A model generated the notes under the pieces. It did not search any database. It was not told the origin of the DNA and worked only from the letters and a program-made list of their open reading frames with translations. From contig CBDAMZ010000010.1 in the NCBI GenBank assembly GCA_965197375.1, positions 310,001-374,000 on the forward strand: a stretch of 64,000 bases of DNA. Direction: 5' to 3'. Of this stretch, positions 36,683 through 45,223 are shown piece after piece. Numbering within the stretch: position 1 is the stretch's first letter; the number at the start of each line of letters is the position of its first letter. A program made the position numbers and the translations under genes. Source of the stretch: CBDAMZ01 sp965197375 (lineage in GTDB: Bacteria; Acidobacteriota; Vicinamibacteria; Vicinamibacterales; UBA8438).

Positions 36683-38224
36683 CTACAGCGGTATGTTGCC
36701 GTGTTTTTTTGGAGGGTTCTTGTCCCGCTTTCCCTCGAGGCTGCGTAACGCAGCGATGAGCCGTGGGCGGGTGGTTCGTGGCGCAATGACCTCGTCGAGG
36801 AAGCCACGCCCAGCTGCGACGAATGGGTTGGCAAACTTGTCGCGGAACTCCCGCACACGCTCGGCCAGGAGCGCGTCAGGATCCTTCGCGGTGTCAAGCT
36901 CGCGCTTGTAGAGGATGTTGACGGCCCCCTCAGGCCCCATCACGGCGATTTCAGCCGTCGGCCACGCGAAGTTGAGATCAGTGCGGATGTGCTTGCTGGC
37001 CATCACGCAATAGGCGCCACCGTAGGACTTGCGCGTAATGACGGTCACCTTGGGAACGGTCGCTTCGGCAAAAGCGTACAGGAGCTTCGCGCCATGCCGG
37101 ATGATACCGCCGAATTCCTGCTGCGTACCGGGAAGAAACCCGGGCACGTCTTCGAACGTCACCAGCGGAATGTTGAAGGCGTCGCAGAAACGAACGAACC
37201 GGGCACCCTTAACCGAGGCATCAATGTCGAGCGTGCCCGCGAGATGTGCCGGCTGGTTCGCAACTATGCCAACCGATTGGCCACCCAGACGGGCGAACCC
37301 AACGATGATGTTGCGCGCGTAGTGTTCGTGTACCTCCAGCCATTCGTGGTCATCCGCCACGGCGTGGATGAGGTTGAGCATATCGTACGGCTGACTCGGC
37401 GATGCCGGAACGAGGGTGTCGAGGTGCTCGTCCTCCCGGTCGATCGGATCTGCGGTTTCCACGCGCCTGGGATCATCGAGGTTATTGCTCGGCAAGTAAC
37501 CAAGCAACGTCCGAATCAGGGTGAGGCAGTCGCGATCCGTAGCCACGGTAAAATGTGCCACGCCACTCTTCGTGCTGTGGGTAATCGCGCCGCCGAGCTC
37601 CTCCTTCGAAACCTCCTCGTGCGTGACCGTCTTGACAACGTCCGGCCCGGTCACAAACATATAGCTCGTACGCTCGACCATAACCGTGAAATCGGTAATC
37701 GCGGGTGAGTAGACCGCCCCGCCCGCGCACGGCCCCATGATTGCTGAAATCTGAGGGATAACACCGGAGGCAAGTGTGTTTCTGAGGAAGATGTCGGCAT
37801 AGCCGCCGAGTGACGCCACGCCTTCTTGGATGCGGGCGCCGCCAGAATCGTTGAGACCAACCACCGGCGCGCCGTTCTTCAGGGCGAGATCCATGATCTT
37901 CACGATCTTCGCGGCGTTGGTCTCAGACAGCGAGCCGCCGACCACCGTGAAGTCCTGTGCGAACGCGTACACCAACCGGCCATCGACGCGCCCGTAGCCG
38001 GCCACCACACCATCGCCAGGGATCAGTTGCGCCTCCATGCCAAAATCCCGACAACGGTGCGTCACGAGCTTGTCGATCTCCTGGAACGCGCCCGGGTCGA
38101 AGAAGAACTCGACGCGCTCACGCGCGGTCAGCTTCCCGGCAGCATGCTGCCGCTGACGGCGTTTCTCGCCACCCCCAAGCTCGGCCTGGCGCTCATAGTC
38201 CGAGAGAATCTGCTGTTTGTCCAT
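36683..38224 (-). CDS. Acyl-CoA carboxylase carboxyltransferase (propionyl-/methylmalonyl-CoA type)
   Basis: 513 residues of the PccB/MmdA family, which transfers the carboxyl group between carboxybiotin and an acyl-CoA. N-terminal GGGEKRRQRQHAAGKLTARER, the acyl-CoA site GGARIQEGVASLGGYADIF, and the second crotonase-like half with VTFEDVPGFLPGTQQE and RKSYGGAYCVM. It starts 14 nt after the transaldolase-like gene. Either it completes the carboxylase encoded at 23488-25651 or belongs to a sodium-pumping methylmalonyl-CoA decarboxylase; the presence of split carboxylase and carrier subunits on the same strand favours the first. Confidence 0.92.
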   Translation of the reverse strand: MDKQQILSDYERQAELGGGEKRRQRQHAAGKLTARERVEFFFDPGAFQEIDKLVTHRCRDFGMEAQLIPGDGVVAGYGRVDGRLVYAFAQDFTVVGGSLSETNAAKIVKIMDLALKNGAPVVGLNDSGGARIQEGVASLGGYADIFLRNTLASGVIPQISAIMGPCAGGAVYSPAITDFTVMVERTSYMFVTGPDVVKTVTHEEVSKEELGGAITHSTKSGVAHFTVATDRDCLTLIRTLLGYLPSNNLDDPRRVETADPIDREDEHLDTLVPASPSQPYDMLNLIHAVADDHEWLEVHEHYARNIIVGFARLGGQSVGIVANQPAHLAGTLDIDASVKGARFVRFCDAFNIPLVTFEDVPGFLPGTQQEFGGIIRHGAKLLYAFAEATVPKVTVITRKSYGGAYCVMASKHIRTDLNFAWPTAEIAVMGPEGAVNILYKRELDTAKDPDALLAERVREFRDKFANPFVAAGRGFLDEVIAPRTTRPRLIAALRSLEGKRDKNPPKKHGNIPL

Positions 38225-38238
38225 TCGTTAGGCAAGCG

Positions 38239-38892
38239 CTACGCCTTCACGGCCTGCGCCTTCTCCCAATCTGCAAGGAACTTGTCCAGTCCGATGGCAG
38301 TGAGTGGATGGTTGAACAATGAGTCGATCACTTTTGGCGGGCATGTGCAGATATCGGCGCCCATGCGGGCAGCTTCAACGATGTGCATGGGACCGCGCGT
38401 GCTCGCGACGAGCACCTCCGTCGCGAATTCGTAGTTTTCATAGATCTCGATGACCTGCCCGATCAGATCCATCCCAGGGGTCGCAATGTCGTCAAGCCGG
38501 CCGACAAACGGGCTGACAAAGGTGGCACCAACCTTCGCCGCCAGCAACGCCTGCGTCGGTGAGAAGACAAGTGTGACGTTGACGCGAATGTTCTCACTGG
38601 CCAGCGTCGCACAGGCCTGCACCCCGTCACGTCCGAACGGCACTTTCACGACGATGTGCTCGTCTATGCCGGCAAGTTGGCGTCCCTCGCGAACCATGCC
38701 GTCCGTGTCGGTTGCTACAACCTCGGCGCTAACCGGCCCTCGCACGAGCTGGCAGATCCTCTTAAGCACCTCAGTTGGGTCGCCTTCTTCCTTCGCTAGG
38801 AGCGACGGATTCGTGGTAATTCCATCAACAATCCCCAAGGGTACGAGTCCCTCGATTGCCTCAATGCTGGCGGAATCAACAAACAGCTTCAT
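38239..38892 (-). CDS. Transaldolase-like fructose-6-phosphate aldolase
   Basis: 217-residue short transaldolase (TalC/Fsa type), a (beta/alpha)8 barrel acting on sugar phosphates in the pentose phosphate pathway. Start MKLFVDSASIEAIEGL, NPSLLAKEEGDPTEVL, Schiff-base lysine in HIVVKVPFG, and the FSPTQALLAAKVGATFVSPFV region are all typical. GAGGAG lies seven bases before the ATG. Transaldolase versus fructose-6-phosphate aldolase activity cannot be decided from what I can see. Confidence 0.93.
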   Translation of the reverse strand: MKLFVDSASIEAIEGLVPLGIVDGITTNPSLLAKEEGDPTEVLKRICQLVRGPVSAEVVATDTDGMVREGRQLAGIDEHIVVKVPFGRDGVQACATLASENIRVNVTLVFSPTQALLAAKVGATFVSPFVGRLDDIATPGMDLIGQVIEIYENYEFATEVLVASTRGPMHIVEAARMGADICTCPPKVIDSLFNHPLTAIGLDKFLADWEKAQAVKA

Positions 38893-38913
38893 AGCAGACT
38901 CCTCGTCAGTGGT

Positions 38914-39681
38914 TTAACGTGCCCCACCAGCCACGACCTCGTTGGCCAGCTCGCCAATCCCCTCGATTTTTATGACGACCCGATCACCAGGCACGACGGG
39001 ACCGACTCCAGACGGCGTCCCCGTCGTGATCACATCACCGGGAAGTAAGGTCATGACTCCAGAAATAAACTCCACCAGTCGTTCAATCGAGAAGATCAGC
39101 CCCCGCGTGTTTGACGCCTGGCGCCGTTCGCCGTTCACCCACCCTTCGACGCTCAGAGACCCACCGTCGAGTCCAACTGCGATTGACGGACCAATTGGCG
39201 CGAATGTATCAAACCCCTTGGCACGGGTGTATTGGACGTCTCGACTCTGGAGCTCTCGAGCCGAAACGTCGTTCACACAGGTCAGCCCAAGCACATGCTC
39301 GCCGGCGCGCGCCGCTGCCACGCGGTGCGCTGTGCGCCCGATCACAACGCCAAGTTCGGCTTCGTGGTCGACGCGGCCAACGCCAGGGGGAATAACAATC
39401 GCGTCATTGGGACCAATGACGGCGGTCGATGGCTTCAGGAAGATGAGGGGCTCGTCCGGCAGTGATTTTCGCATTTCCTGAGCGTGGTCACGATAGTTCA
39501 ATCCTACAGCGACGATTTTCGAGGGTGCCACCGGTGCGAGCAGGCGCACGTCAGCCGGGGTGATCATCTGACCCGCCGTGTAGTCAGCGAACGGGTCTCC
39601 CTCGAGCAGATGCCACCCACCAGCACGCTCGAGAGCGTACCGCTGGCAACCATCATGCTCGACGCGATAGAGTCGATCCAT
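38914..39681 (-). CDS. Fumarylacetoacetate hydrolase family protein
   Basis: 255 residues. After a small N-terminal domain the catalytic fold has the metal-binding pattern VDHEAELGVVIGR, GLTCVNDVSARELQ, FAPIGPSIA, and TTGTPSGVGPV. Members hydrolyse or decarboxylate 2,4-diketo or acylpyruvate substrates; the exact reaction is unknown. It lies 21 nt before the transaldolase-like gene. A second member of the wider dienoate family is encoded at 31759-32586, but the two are not adjacent. Confidence 0.9.
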   Translation of the reverse strand: MDRLYRVEHDGCQRYALERAGGWHLLEGDPFADYTAGQMITPADVRLLAPVAPSKIVAVGLNYRDHAQEMRKSLPDEPLIFLKPSTAVIGPNDAIVIPPGVGRVDHEAELGVVIGRTAHRVAAARAGEHVLGLTCVNDVSARELQSRDVQYTRAKGFDTFAPIGPSIAVGLDGGSLSVEGWVNGERRQASNTRGLIFSIERLVEFISGVMTLLPGDVITTGTPSGVGPVVPGDRVVIKIEGIGELANEVVAGGAR

Positions 39682-39722
39682 CGTTACATCGATATCGGCA
39701 CGTCGACAGCCGATCAGGCCAG

Positions 39723-41024
39723 TTATCGGGTCGCTTCCACGACGCTGTCCGAGGGCAAACTAATGTTCGGCGGCCGCGCAGTGTCTACAGCCAGAACCTC
39801 GTATCGGTAGCGCTTATCAGGTTCGACGGCCGTGTCGCGATAGGTCGCTTTAAGAATAAGTTCAGGCGTGAGCCGCTCGAGTGTCGCATCAGACGCCCCT
39901 CCGCGCAAGACCAGATAGCCTGCAAGATCTTCTTCCGTGTTGGCATCCCACACTAGGTTGATCACTCCCTGGTCAGCAACCGCAATCAATCCAGCCGGCG
40001 CCGCAGGCGCGAAAGTGTCGGTCAGGACGACGCAGGTAGCCGGCGATTCCGCACTCCGAATCTGGAAGCCGTCGACCTCATTCAGGACGCGAACCGCGTA
40101 ACACCGCGTGGCGCCAAAGGTCACTCGCGTGTCGGTAAGAACCGTGCCCTCGAGCGGGTTCGCGTTGATTGGATCCGGCATGTTCAGATCTATCCCGGTC
40201 AGCGTGGAAACGTCGTAGACCTCGTATTTCGACGGTTCGGGTCCCTCAATAATCGGTGTTGAAGCCAGCGTGTCACCAGATGCCTCCGCCTGTACCGGAA
40301 GTCGAGCCGTATCCGGGGCCGTCCAGGAGACCTGAATGGCTGCTTCGCCATAGGAAACGGCCGGGGCCGATGGCGGCCCAGGCACATTCGCCAGCGGCAG
40401 CACGGCCGGATCGGATGGCGGGCCGTTACGTCCACGGCTGGACACGCCGAATACGACATAGGCCCGCTGGGCCACCAGCGGAAGCGACACGAGTGGTGCA
40501 ACGACCGGGCGGTCTTGCACGGCATCCGCCTGGCCCTCGTCATCATCAGGGTCGCCGATGGCGACCGGAATCAAGGTGTCCGGTGTGAGTCGCTCGACCA
40601 CGATCACGACATCTCCCTGGTTTCGCAGCCGGGCGTCCGGCCCTGCGTCGACGGCGAGACCGACCTCCGGCAACGGCGTCTCGGGCGGGAGCGGGGGACG
40701 AACCGGGATACTGGCTACCAAACTGGCTGCCTCAAGCCAATCCTTGTCAAACGGCGCGCGCGACCTCTCCGGAGTGGGTTGCGCCGTTAAGGCATAGACG
40801 TCAACACGTGCGAGATCTGCAGGCGCGGTCCGGTCCTGGTTCTCCGACGGCACTGTGAACTGAATGTAAACGCGGTCCGCGATACGGGCAACTTCAACGT
40901 CCGTGATTTGGGCGGCCCCAACCACAAGCGGCGTCTGCGGCGGGCCTTTCTTCCCACAGCCCATCAGCAGGACCACCAGCACGAACAGTACCATCGGCTG
41001 GACCGCGGGGCACGATCGGGTCAC
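39723..41024 (-). CDS. Lipoprotein with fibronectin type III-like domains
   Basis: 433 residues from a GTG that overlaps the hslU stop (GTGA). Lipobox LLMGC with mature start CGKKGPPQTPL, which resembles the small lipoprotein LptM (YifL; CG-x-KGPL), although the rest is far larger. Two or three FN3-like units follow, for example PPSAPAVSYGEAAIQVSWTAP and PAGLIAVADQGVINLVWDAN with YLVLRGG and YRYEVLAVD. Probably a periplasm- or outer-membrane-anchored binding protein. Function unknown; the LptM-like tip is an observation, not a claim of function. Confidence 0.8.
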   Translation of the reverse strand: MTRSCPAVQPMVLFVLVVLLMGCGKKGPPQTPLVVGAAQITDVEVARIADRVYIQFTVPSENQDRTAPADLARVDVYALTAQPTPERSRAPFDKDWLEAASLVASIPVRPPLPPETPLPEVGLAVDAGPDARLRNQGDVVIVVERLTPDTLIPVAIGDPDDDEGQADAVQDRPVVAPLVSLPLVAQRAYVVFGVSSRGRNGPPSDPAVLPLANVPGPPSAPAVSYGEAAIQVSWTAPDTARLPVQAEASGDTLASTPIIEGPEPSKYEVYDVSTLTGIDLNMPDPINANPLEGTVLTDTRVTFGATRCYAVRVLNEVDGFQIRSAESPATCVVLTDTFAPAAPAGLIAVADQGVINLVWDANTEEDLAGYLVLRGGASDATLERLTPELILKATYRDTAVEPDKRYRYEVLAVDTARPPNISLPSDSVVEATR

Positions 41025-42442
41025 AGAATGTAGCGAGACAGATCTTCGTTTTTGACGATGTCGGCCAGCATCCGTTCGACGTAGTTGCCGTCGATGAGGA
41101 CCTGCTTCTCGGTCATCTCTGGCGCGTCGAACGAGATTTCTTCGAGGAGCTTCTCCATCACCGTGTGCAGCCGGCGCGCCCCAATGTTCTCACTGCGGTC
41201 GTTGACCAACGTCGCGAACTCGGCGATGCGTCGTACGGCATCGGCACAGAATAGCAATTCGAGACCCTCAGTCCCAAGCAGCGCCGTGTACTGCGTGACC
41301 AGGGCACCTTTGGGCTCGGTCAGGATTCTGACGAAGTCGTCGGTCCCAAGCGCCTCTAACTCGACTCGGATCGGGAACCGCCCCTGGAGCTCTGGAATAA
41401 GGTCAGCCGGCTTGACCACGTGAAACGCACCGGCAGCAATAAACAGGATGTGATCGGTTCGAACCATTCCATGTTTCGTGTTGACCGTGGTCCCCTCCAC
41501 AATCGGCAGGATGTCCCGCTGCACCCCCTCACGGCTTACATCTGGTCCGTGGCCTCCTTCGCGCCCGCCGGCGATTTTGTCGATCTCGTCAACGAAAATA
41601 ATACCCGCCTGTTCGACACGCTCCACTGCCGCTCGATCGACACTGTCCATGTCAACCAATTTCCGCTCCTCCTCGCGGACGAGATATTCCGCTGCCTCGG
41701 GTACCTTCAACCGGCGCTTACGCGGACGACCCTGGAACAGGCTCGGCAACATATCTTTTACATTGATATCGATTTCCTCAACCGAGGACCCAGCAATGAT
41801 TTCAAACGATGGAAACGCCTTCTCGCGAACGTCTACCTCCACAATCCGATCGTCGAGACGGCCGGCGTGCAGTTGCTTGCGGAGTTTCTCCCGCGTCCGG
41901 TGGGTGGCCTCGCGAGCCGTCCTCGGGTCTTGGTCCGTATCGCCTGGCACCGGCTGAAGAGGCGGCAGTAACAGGTCGAGCAGCCGTTCCTCCGCGTTAG
42001 CACGGGCCTTGTCGCGGACTTCGACCGCGCGCTCCTCGCGGACCATGTCGACCGCCAGCTCGACTAGGTCGCGAACCATTGACTCAACGTCACGCCCAAC
42101 GTACCCGACCTCGGTGAACTTAGATGCCTCGACCTTAATAAACGGCGATTGAGCTAGGCGAGCCAGACGCCTCGCAATCTCAGTCTTACCCACTCCTGTC
42201 GGCCCAATCATCAGGATGTTCTTCGGCGCCACTTCTTCGGCAAGCTCCGGTGGCAGCTTCTGCCGTCGCATGCGGTTGCGGAGTGCTACCGCGACCGCCC
42301 GCTTGGCTCGGTTCTGACCGATGACGTACTTGTCGAGCTCGGCGACAATCTGCCGCGGCGTCAGCGCATCGACCGTGGTCGTAGTGGTTGATGTAAGCGC
42401 ATCGACCGTGGTCATGGTGGTTGATGGAAGATAGATAGGCAC
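41021..42442 (-). CDS. hslU: ATP-dependent protease ATPase subunit HslU (ClpY)
   Basis: AAA+ unfoldase that caps HslV. From GTG 42442, two bases after the hslV stop, it has 473 residues; the frame is open to 42487 inside hslV and an ATG exists at 42415. Motifs: LTPRQIVAELDKYVIGQ, Walker A GPTGVGKT, pore loop GYVGRD, an extended I-domain, Walker B IIFVDEIDK, and the HslV-docking C-terminus EDLSRYIL. The first 25 residues carry a near-perfect duplication of an 11-residue unit (TTVDALT), absent from typical HslU. Confidence 0.95.
   Translation of the reverse strand: MPIYLPSTTMTTVDALTSTTTTTVDALTPRQIVAELDKYVIGQNRAKRAVAVALRNRMRRQKLPPELAEEVAPKNILMIGPTGVGKTEIARRLARLAQSPFIKVEASKFTEVGYVGRDVESMVRDLVELAVDMVREERAVEVRDKARANAEERLLDLLLPPLQPVPGDTDQDPRTAREATHRTREKLRKQLHAGRLDDRIVEVDVREKAFPSFEIIAGSSVEEIDINVKDMLPSLFQGRPRKRRLKVPEAAEYLVREEERKLVDMDSVDRAAVERVEQAGIIFVDEIDKIAGGREGGHGPDVSREGVQRDILPIVEGTTVNTKHGMVRTDHILFIAAGAFHVVKPADLIPELQGRFPIRVELEALGTDDFVRILTEPKGALVTQYTALLGTEGLELLFCADAVRRIAEFATLVNDRSENIGARRLHTVMEKLLEEISFDAPEMTEKQVLIDGNYVERMLADIVKNEDLSRYIL
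42363..42424 (-). repeat. 33-bp tandem duplication at the 5' end of hslU
   Basis: Two copies with a 33-bp period (AGCGCATCGACCGTGGTC beginning at 42363 and again at 42396 on the plus strand), followed by GTGGTTGATG in both. It encodes TTVDALTS/TTVDALTP just before the conserved HslU start and keeps the frame. Confidence 0.85.
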
Positions 42443-42444
42443 TT

Positions 42445-42981
42445 CTACAACTCCTCGATCGTGACACTGGCGTTCGTGTAAATGCAAATTGCCGCCGCGA
42501 CCGCCATCGCCTCCTCGGCGATGGCGCGCGCGTCGAGCTGGGTATGACGCGCGAGCGCCTTAGCCGCCGCCATCGCATAGGCACCACCAGATCCGATCGC
42601 TACGATGCCATCATCCGGCTCGATGAGATCGCCGGTTCCGGACAGCAGAAAGGTCGCTGTCTTGTCGACGACAATGAGCATTGCCTCCAACCGGTGAAGG
42701 ACGCGGTCGGTACGCCAGTCCTTGGCCAGCTCAACAACCGAGCGCTCGAGGTTGCCACGGTATTGGTCGAGCTTCGATTCAAACCTGGCAAACAGCGTAA
42801 ATGAATCAGCCGCCGACCCAGCGAAGCCGGCGAGGACCTCGTCGTTGTACAACCGTCTGATCTTACGCGCCTTCTGTTTTACGATCGTCTGGCCGAACGT
42901 CACCTGACCGTCGCCCACTATAACGGCGCGGCCCTGATGTCTAACAGCAAGAACAGTGGTGGCACGGATTTGCTCGTTCAT
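42445..42981 (-). CDS. hslV: ATP-dependent protease subunit HslV (ClpQ)
   Basis: Proteasome-like threonine peptidase, 178 residues. MNEQIRATTVLAVRHQGRAV begins with a short propeptide; processing would expose Thr8 as the N-terminal nucleophile. GDGQVTFGQTIVKQKARKIR and GFAGSAADSFTLFARFE are family hallmarks. Its start overlaps the APC permease stop by 4 nt (ATGA), and hslU follows two bases after its stop. Confidence 0.96.
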   Translation of the reverse strand: MNEQIRATTVLAVRHQGRAVIVGDGQVTFGQTIVKQKARKIRRLYNDEVLAGFAGSAADSFTLFARFESKLDQYRGNLERSVVELAKDWRTDRVLHRLEAMLIVVDKTATFLLSGTGDLIEPDDGIVAIGSGGAYAMAAAKALARHTQLDARAIAEEAMAVAAAICIYTNASVTIEEL

Positions 42982-44405
42982 CGCTCACTTGACCCTTCGG
43001 GCGCACGGGCCCGCCAACCGAACAGCACAGAGACCGGCACACCCGCCGCAATGATAAGCAGACCGGCCGCCACCGGACCGGGGCTTTCATGGATCGCGTT
43101 CAGTACGATGACGAAGCTCGCCGCTGCAAAGATCAACGGTGCAACCGGGTACCCCCAGGCCTTAAACGGCCGATGCTCTAGTGGATGGCGGCGGCGGAGC
43201 ACGAACAACGCCGCGACCGCCGCCCCGGAAAAAAGCACGACGGCGAAACCCGTGTACTTGATCAACTGGTCGAACGTGCCGGACAGCACCAGTAGGCCAC
43301 TCCAAGCGCTTTGGGCAATGATCGCCGCGGTCGGCGTCCGAAAGCTCGGGTGTACCTTGGCGGCCCACCCGAAGAACTGCCCGTCGCGCGCCATCGCATA
43401 ATAGACGCGCGGCCCAGCCAGCACCATGGCACTGATGCTTGCGGCGATCATGATGACCGAGGCCACCGCGAGCGGCGCGGCCACGCCGGCCCCGAAGAGA
43501 CGGTCCGCTACAACGTCAACTACCGGTACCACGCCTACGTCCACCGCGCCCAGTTGCTCGATCGGCAAGGCATAGACAAAGAGTAAGCTGAGCATCAGAT
43601 AGACCACCACGACTGCGCCCGTGCCCACCCCAAGAGCGATCGGCACGTTTCGACCTGGATCGCGCATCTCCTCGGCAACGTAGGCCGCCGCGTTCCAACC
43701 AGAATAGCTGAACATGACCGGAATCAGTGCCAGCACCCAGAGGGTCGGTTGAACGGGGTCACCCGCGGCCATAAAGTGCGCCGTGGAGCCTTGACCGATG
43801 GTGAAGCCGAGAGCCACGAACATCACCAGCGCGGCAACCTTCATGCCGGCCAGCAAGTTCTGCACGATACGTCCGGGACCAAGCCCAAGGACATGCACTA
43901 CCGTCAACCCAGCGATGGCTGAGAGCGCCACGAGTGCTTGCGGTGACACAGCCAACGTGACCACACTGAGCGGGATCTCCCAAAGTGGAGTCGTGTCGCC
44001 GGCAGCCGAGATAAAGCGGCCCAGGTAGCTCGCCAATCCCACCGCACTGGCGGCGATCGCTCCAGAGAAGCCGGCCACGAACGAGGTCCAGCCAGCGAGA
44101 AACCCGGCCGTCGGGCCGAATGCCTCCCGGAGGTAGACGTACTCACCACCGGCACGCGGTCGAAGCGCTGCCAACTCAGCATAGGCCATCGCACCGGCGA
44201 AGGCGAGGAGGCCACCAGTCAACCAGACGCCGAGCATCGCCCAGACGTTCGGTACCGACTGTGCAATGAGGGCCGGCACGATGAAGATGCCGCTGCCGAT
44301 GACGTTGGACACGACGATCGCGGCCCCGTCAACTGGCCCCAAACCTTTGAGGAGCGATGGTGAAGTGGCGTCGTCAGCGGTAGCTGAGCCTGGGAGACGT
44401 GACAC
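42978..44405 (-). CDS. APC family amino acid permease
   Basis: 475 residues from a GTG at 44405, with 12 predicted membrane helices. The first helix carries GSGIFIVPALIAQSV, the unwound substrate site, followed by WLTGGLLAFAGAMAYAELAAL and PRAGGEYVYLREAFGP, which are characteristic of the LAT/AAT-like amino acid/antiporter group. The specific amino acid cannot be told. It lies between a lipoprotein gene (12 nt upstream) and hslV (4-nt overlap), so it is probably transcribed with the protease genes. Confidence 0.9.
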   Translation of the reverse strand: MSRLPGSATADDATSPSLLKGLGPVDGAAIVVSNVIGSGIFIVPALIAQSVPNVWAMLGVWLTGGLLAFAGAMAYAELAALRPRAGGEYVYLREAFGPTAGFLAGWTSFVAGFSGAIAASAVGLASYLGRFISAAGDTTPLWEIPLSVVTLAVSPQALVALSAIAGLTVVHVLGLGPGRIVQNLLAGMKVAALVMFVALGFTIGQGSTAHFMAAGDPVQPTLWVLALIPVMFSYSGWNAAAYVAEEMRDPGRNVPIALGVGTGAVVVVYLMLSLLFVYALPIEQLGAVDVGVVPVVDVVADRLFGAGVAAPLAVASVIMIAASISAMVLAGPRVYYAMARDGQFFGWAAKVHPSFRTPTAAIIAQSAWSGLLVLSGTFDQLIKYTGFAVVLFSGAAVAALFVLRRRHPLEHRPFKAWGYPVAPLIFAAASFVIVLNAIHESPGPVAAGLLIIAAGVPVSVLFGWRARAPEGSSER

Positions 44406-44417
44406 GTGGGACGCTCA

Positions 44418-45032
44418 CTACTGCGTTAGCAGCTGCCGCTCGATCTGGTACTCGCCCAGTTTCGCCCATTGATCCGCACGGTGCTTGACGAATAGCTCGA
44501 CTTTTACGTCCACGAAATCCCGATGCTGCAGTATCTCGCGCCGCGGTTGCTCGCCCGTGTATCCCAACCCGGATTCCATCGTAAAGGGCCCAATGCCAGT
44601 GCCCGGCGCTAAGCCCTCTCGCCCTACGGCGCGCACGAACGCATTGCCCCATTCTTGATCTTCAGCAACACAGGTACCCGCGATCGGATCGGCCGGTAAC
44701 ACCGGAGCGACCGGCGCCGGCTGCCCATCGGATACCACCTGGCAGCGACGGAATATGCTGTTCAACTGCAGGGCTCGCGTCTGCTCGTCGGAGATATTCT
44801 CGAGGCGGAACGAAATGGCTGGAACGAGCTTATTATTGCGGCCGAGCTGGTCGATACCGACGTCGAGCCAGCCAGTCGTGACACCAGCAACTTCGAGTAC
44901 CGAGACGATGTCAATCTGCTCACGGATAAGGCTTGCCCCACATGCCCCACCAAGGGCGGCGACCAGTGCCAGCCCGACGGCACCGCCTAATGGCTGCTGG
45001 AGATGGACGCGCTGGGTGCAACGAACAACCAC
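44418..45032 (-). CDS. Putative lipoprotein of unknown function
   Basis: 204 residues from GTG 45032. The hydrophobic stretch GGAVGLALVAALGGAC ends in a lipobox-like cysteine. The mature part has a beta-rich look (VAGVTTGWLDVGIDQLG, LVPAISFRLENISDEQT) with two cysteines (RRCQ, GTCV) that might pair, and ends with LGEYQIERQLLTQ. No family is recognised. It precedes the APC permease gene by 12 nt. The surrounding 190 bp (45033-45223) to the divergent ABC-F gene show no feature I can name. Confidence 0.65.
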   Translation of the reverse strand: MVVRCTQRVHLQQPLGGAVGLALVAALGGACGASLIREQIDIVSVLEVAGVTTGWLDVGIDQLGRNNKLVPAISFRLENISDEQTRALQLNSIFRRCQVVSDGQPAPVAPVLPADPIAGTCVAEDQEWGNAFVRAVGREGLAPGTGIGPFTMESGLGYTGEQPRREILQHRDFVDVKVELFVKHRADQWAKLGEYQIERQLLTQ

Positions 45033-45223
45033 GCGGGGATTGTAGCTCAGAAGTCCAGCGCCTCAACGTGCTCCTGAGCCTCCTCGATGGACAACCGGCC
45101 CGCAGGCTTGGACTCACATCGAGAGGTCTTGCCTGTGCCCCCCCACGCATGAATGAGCCGCGTTCGGAGGACTGATCACGGTCCGGCGGTTGGGTGACCA
45201 GTCTATCCGCACCGTGACAAAAC

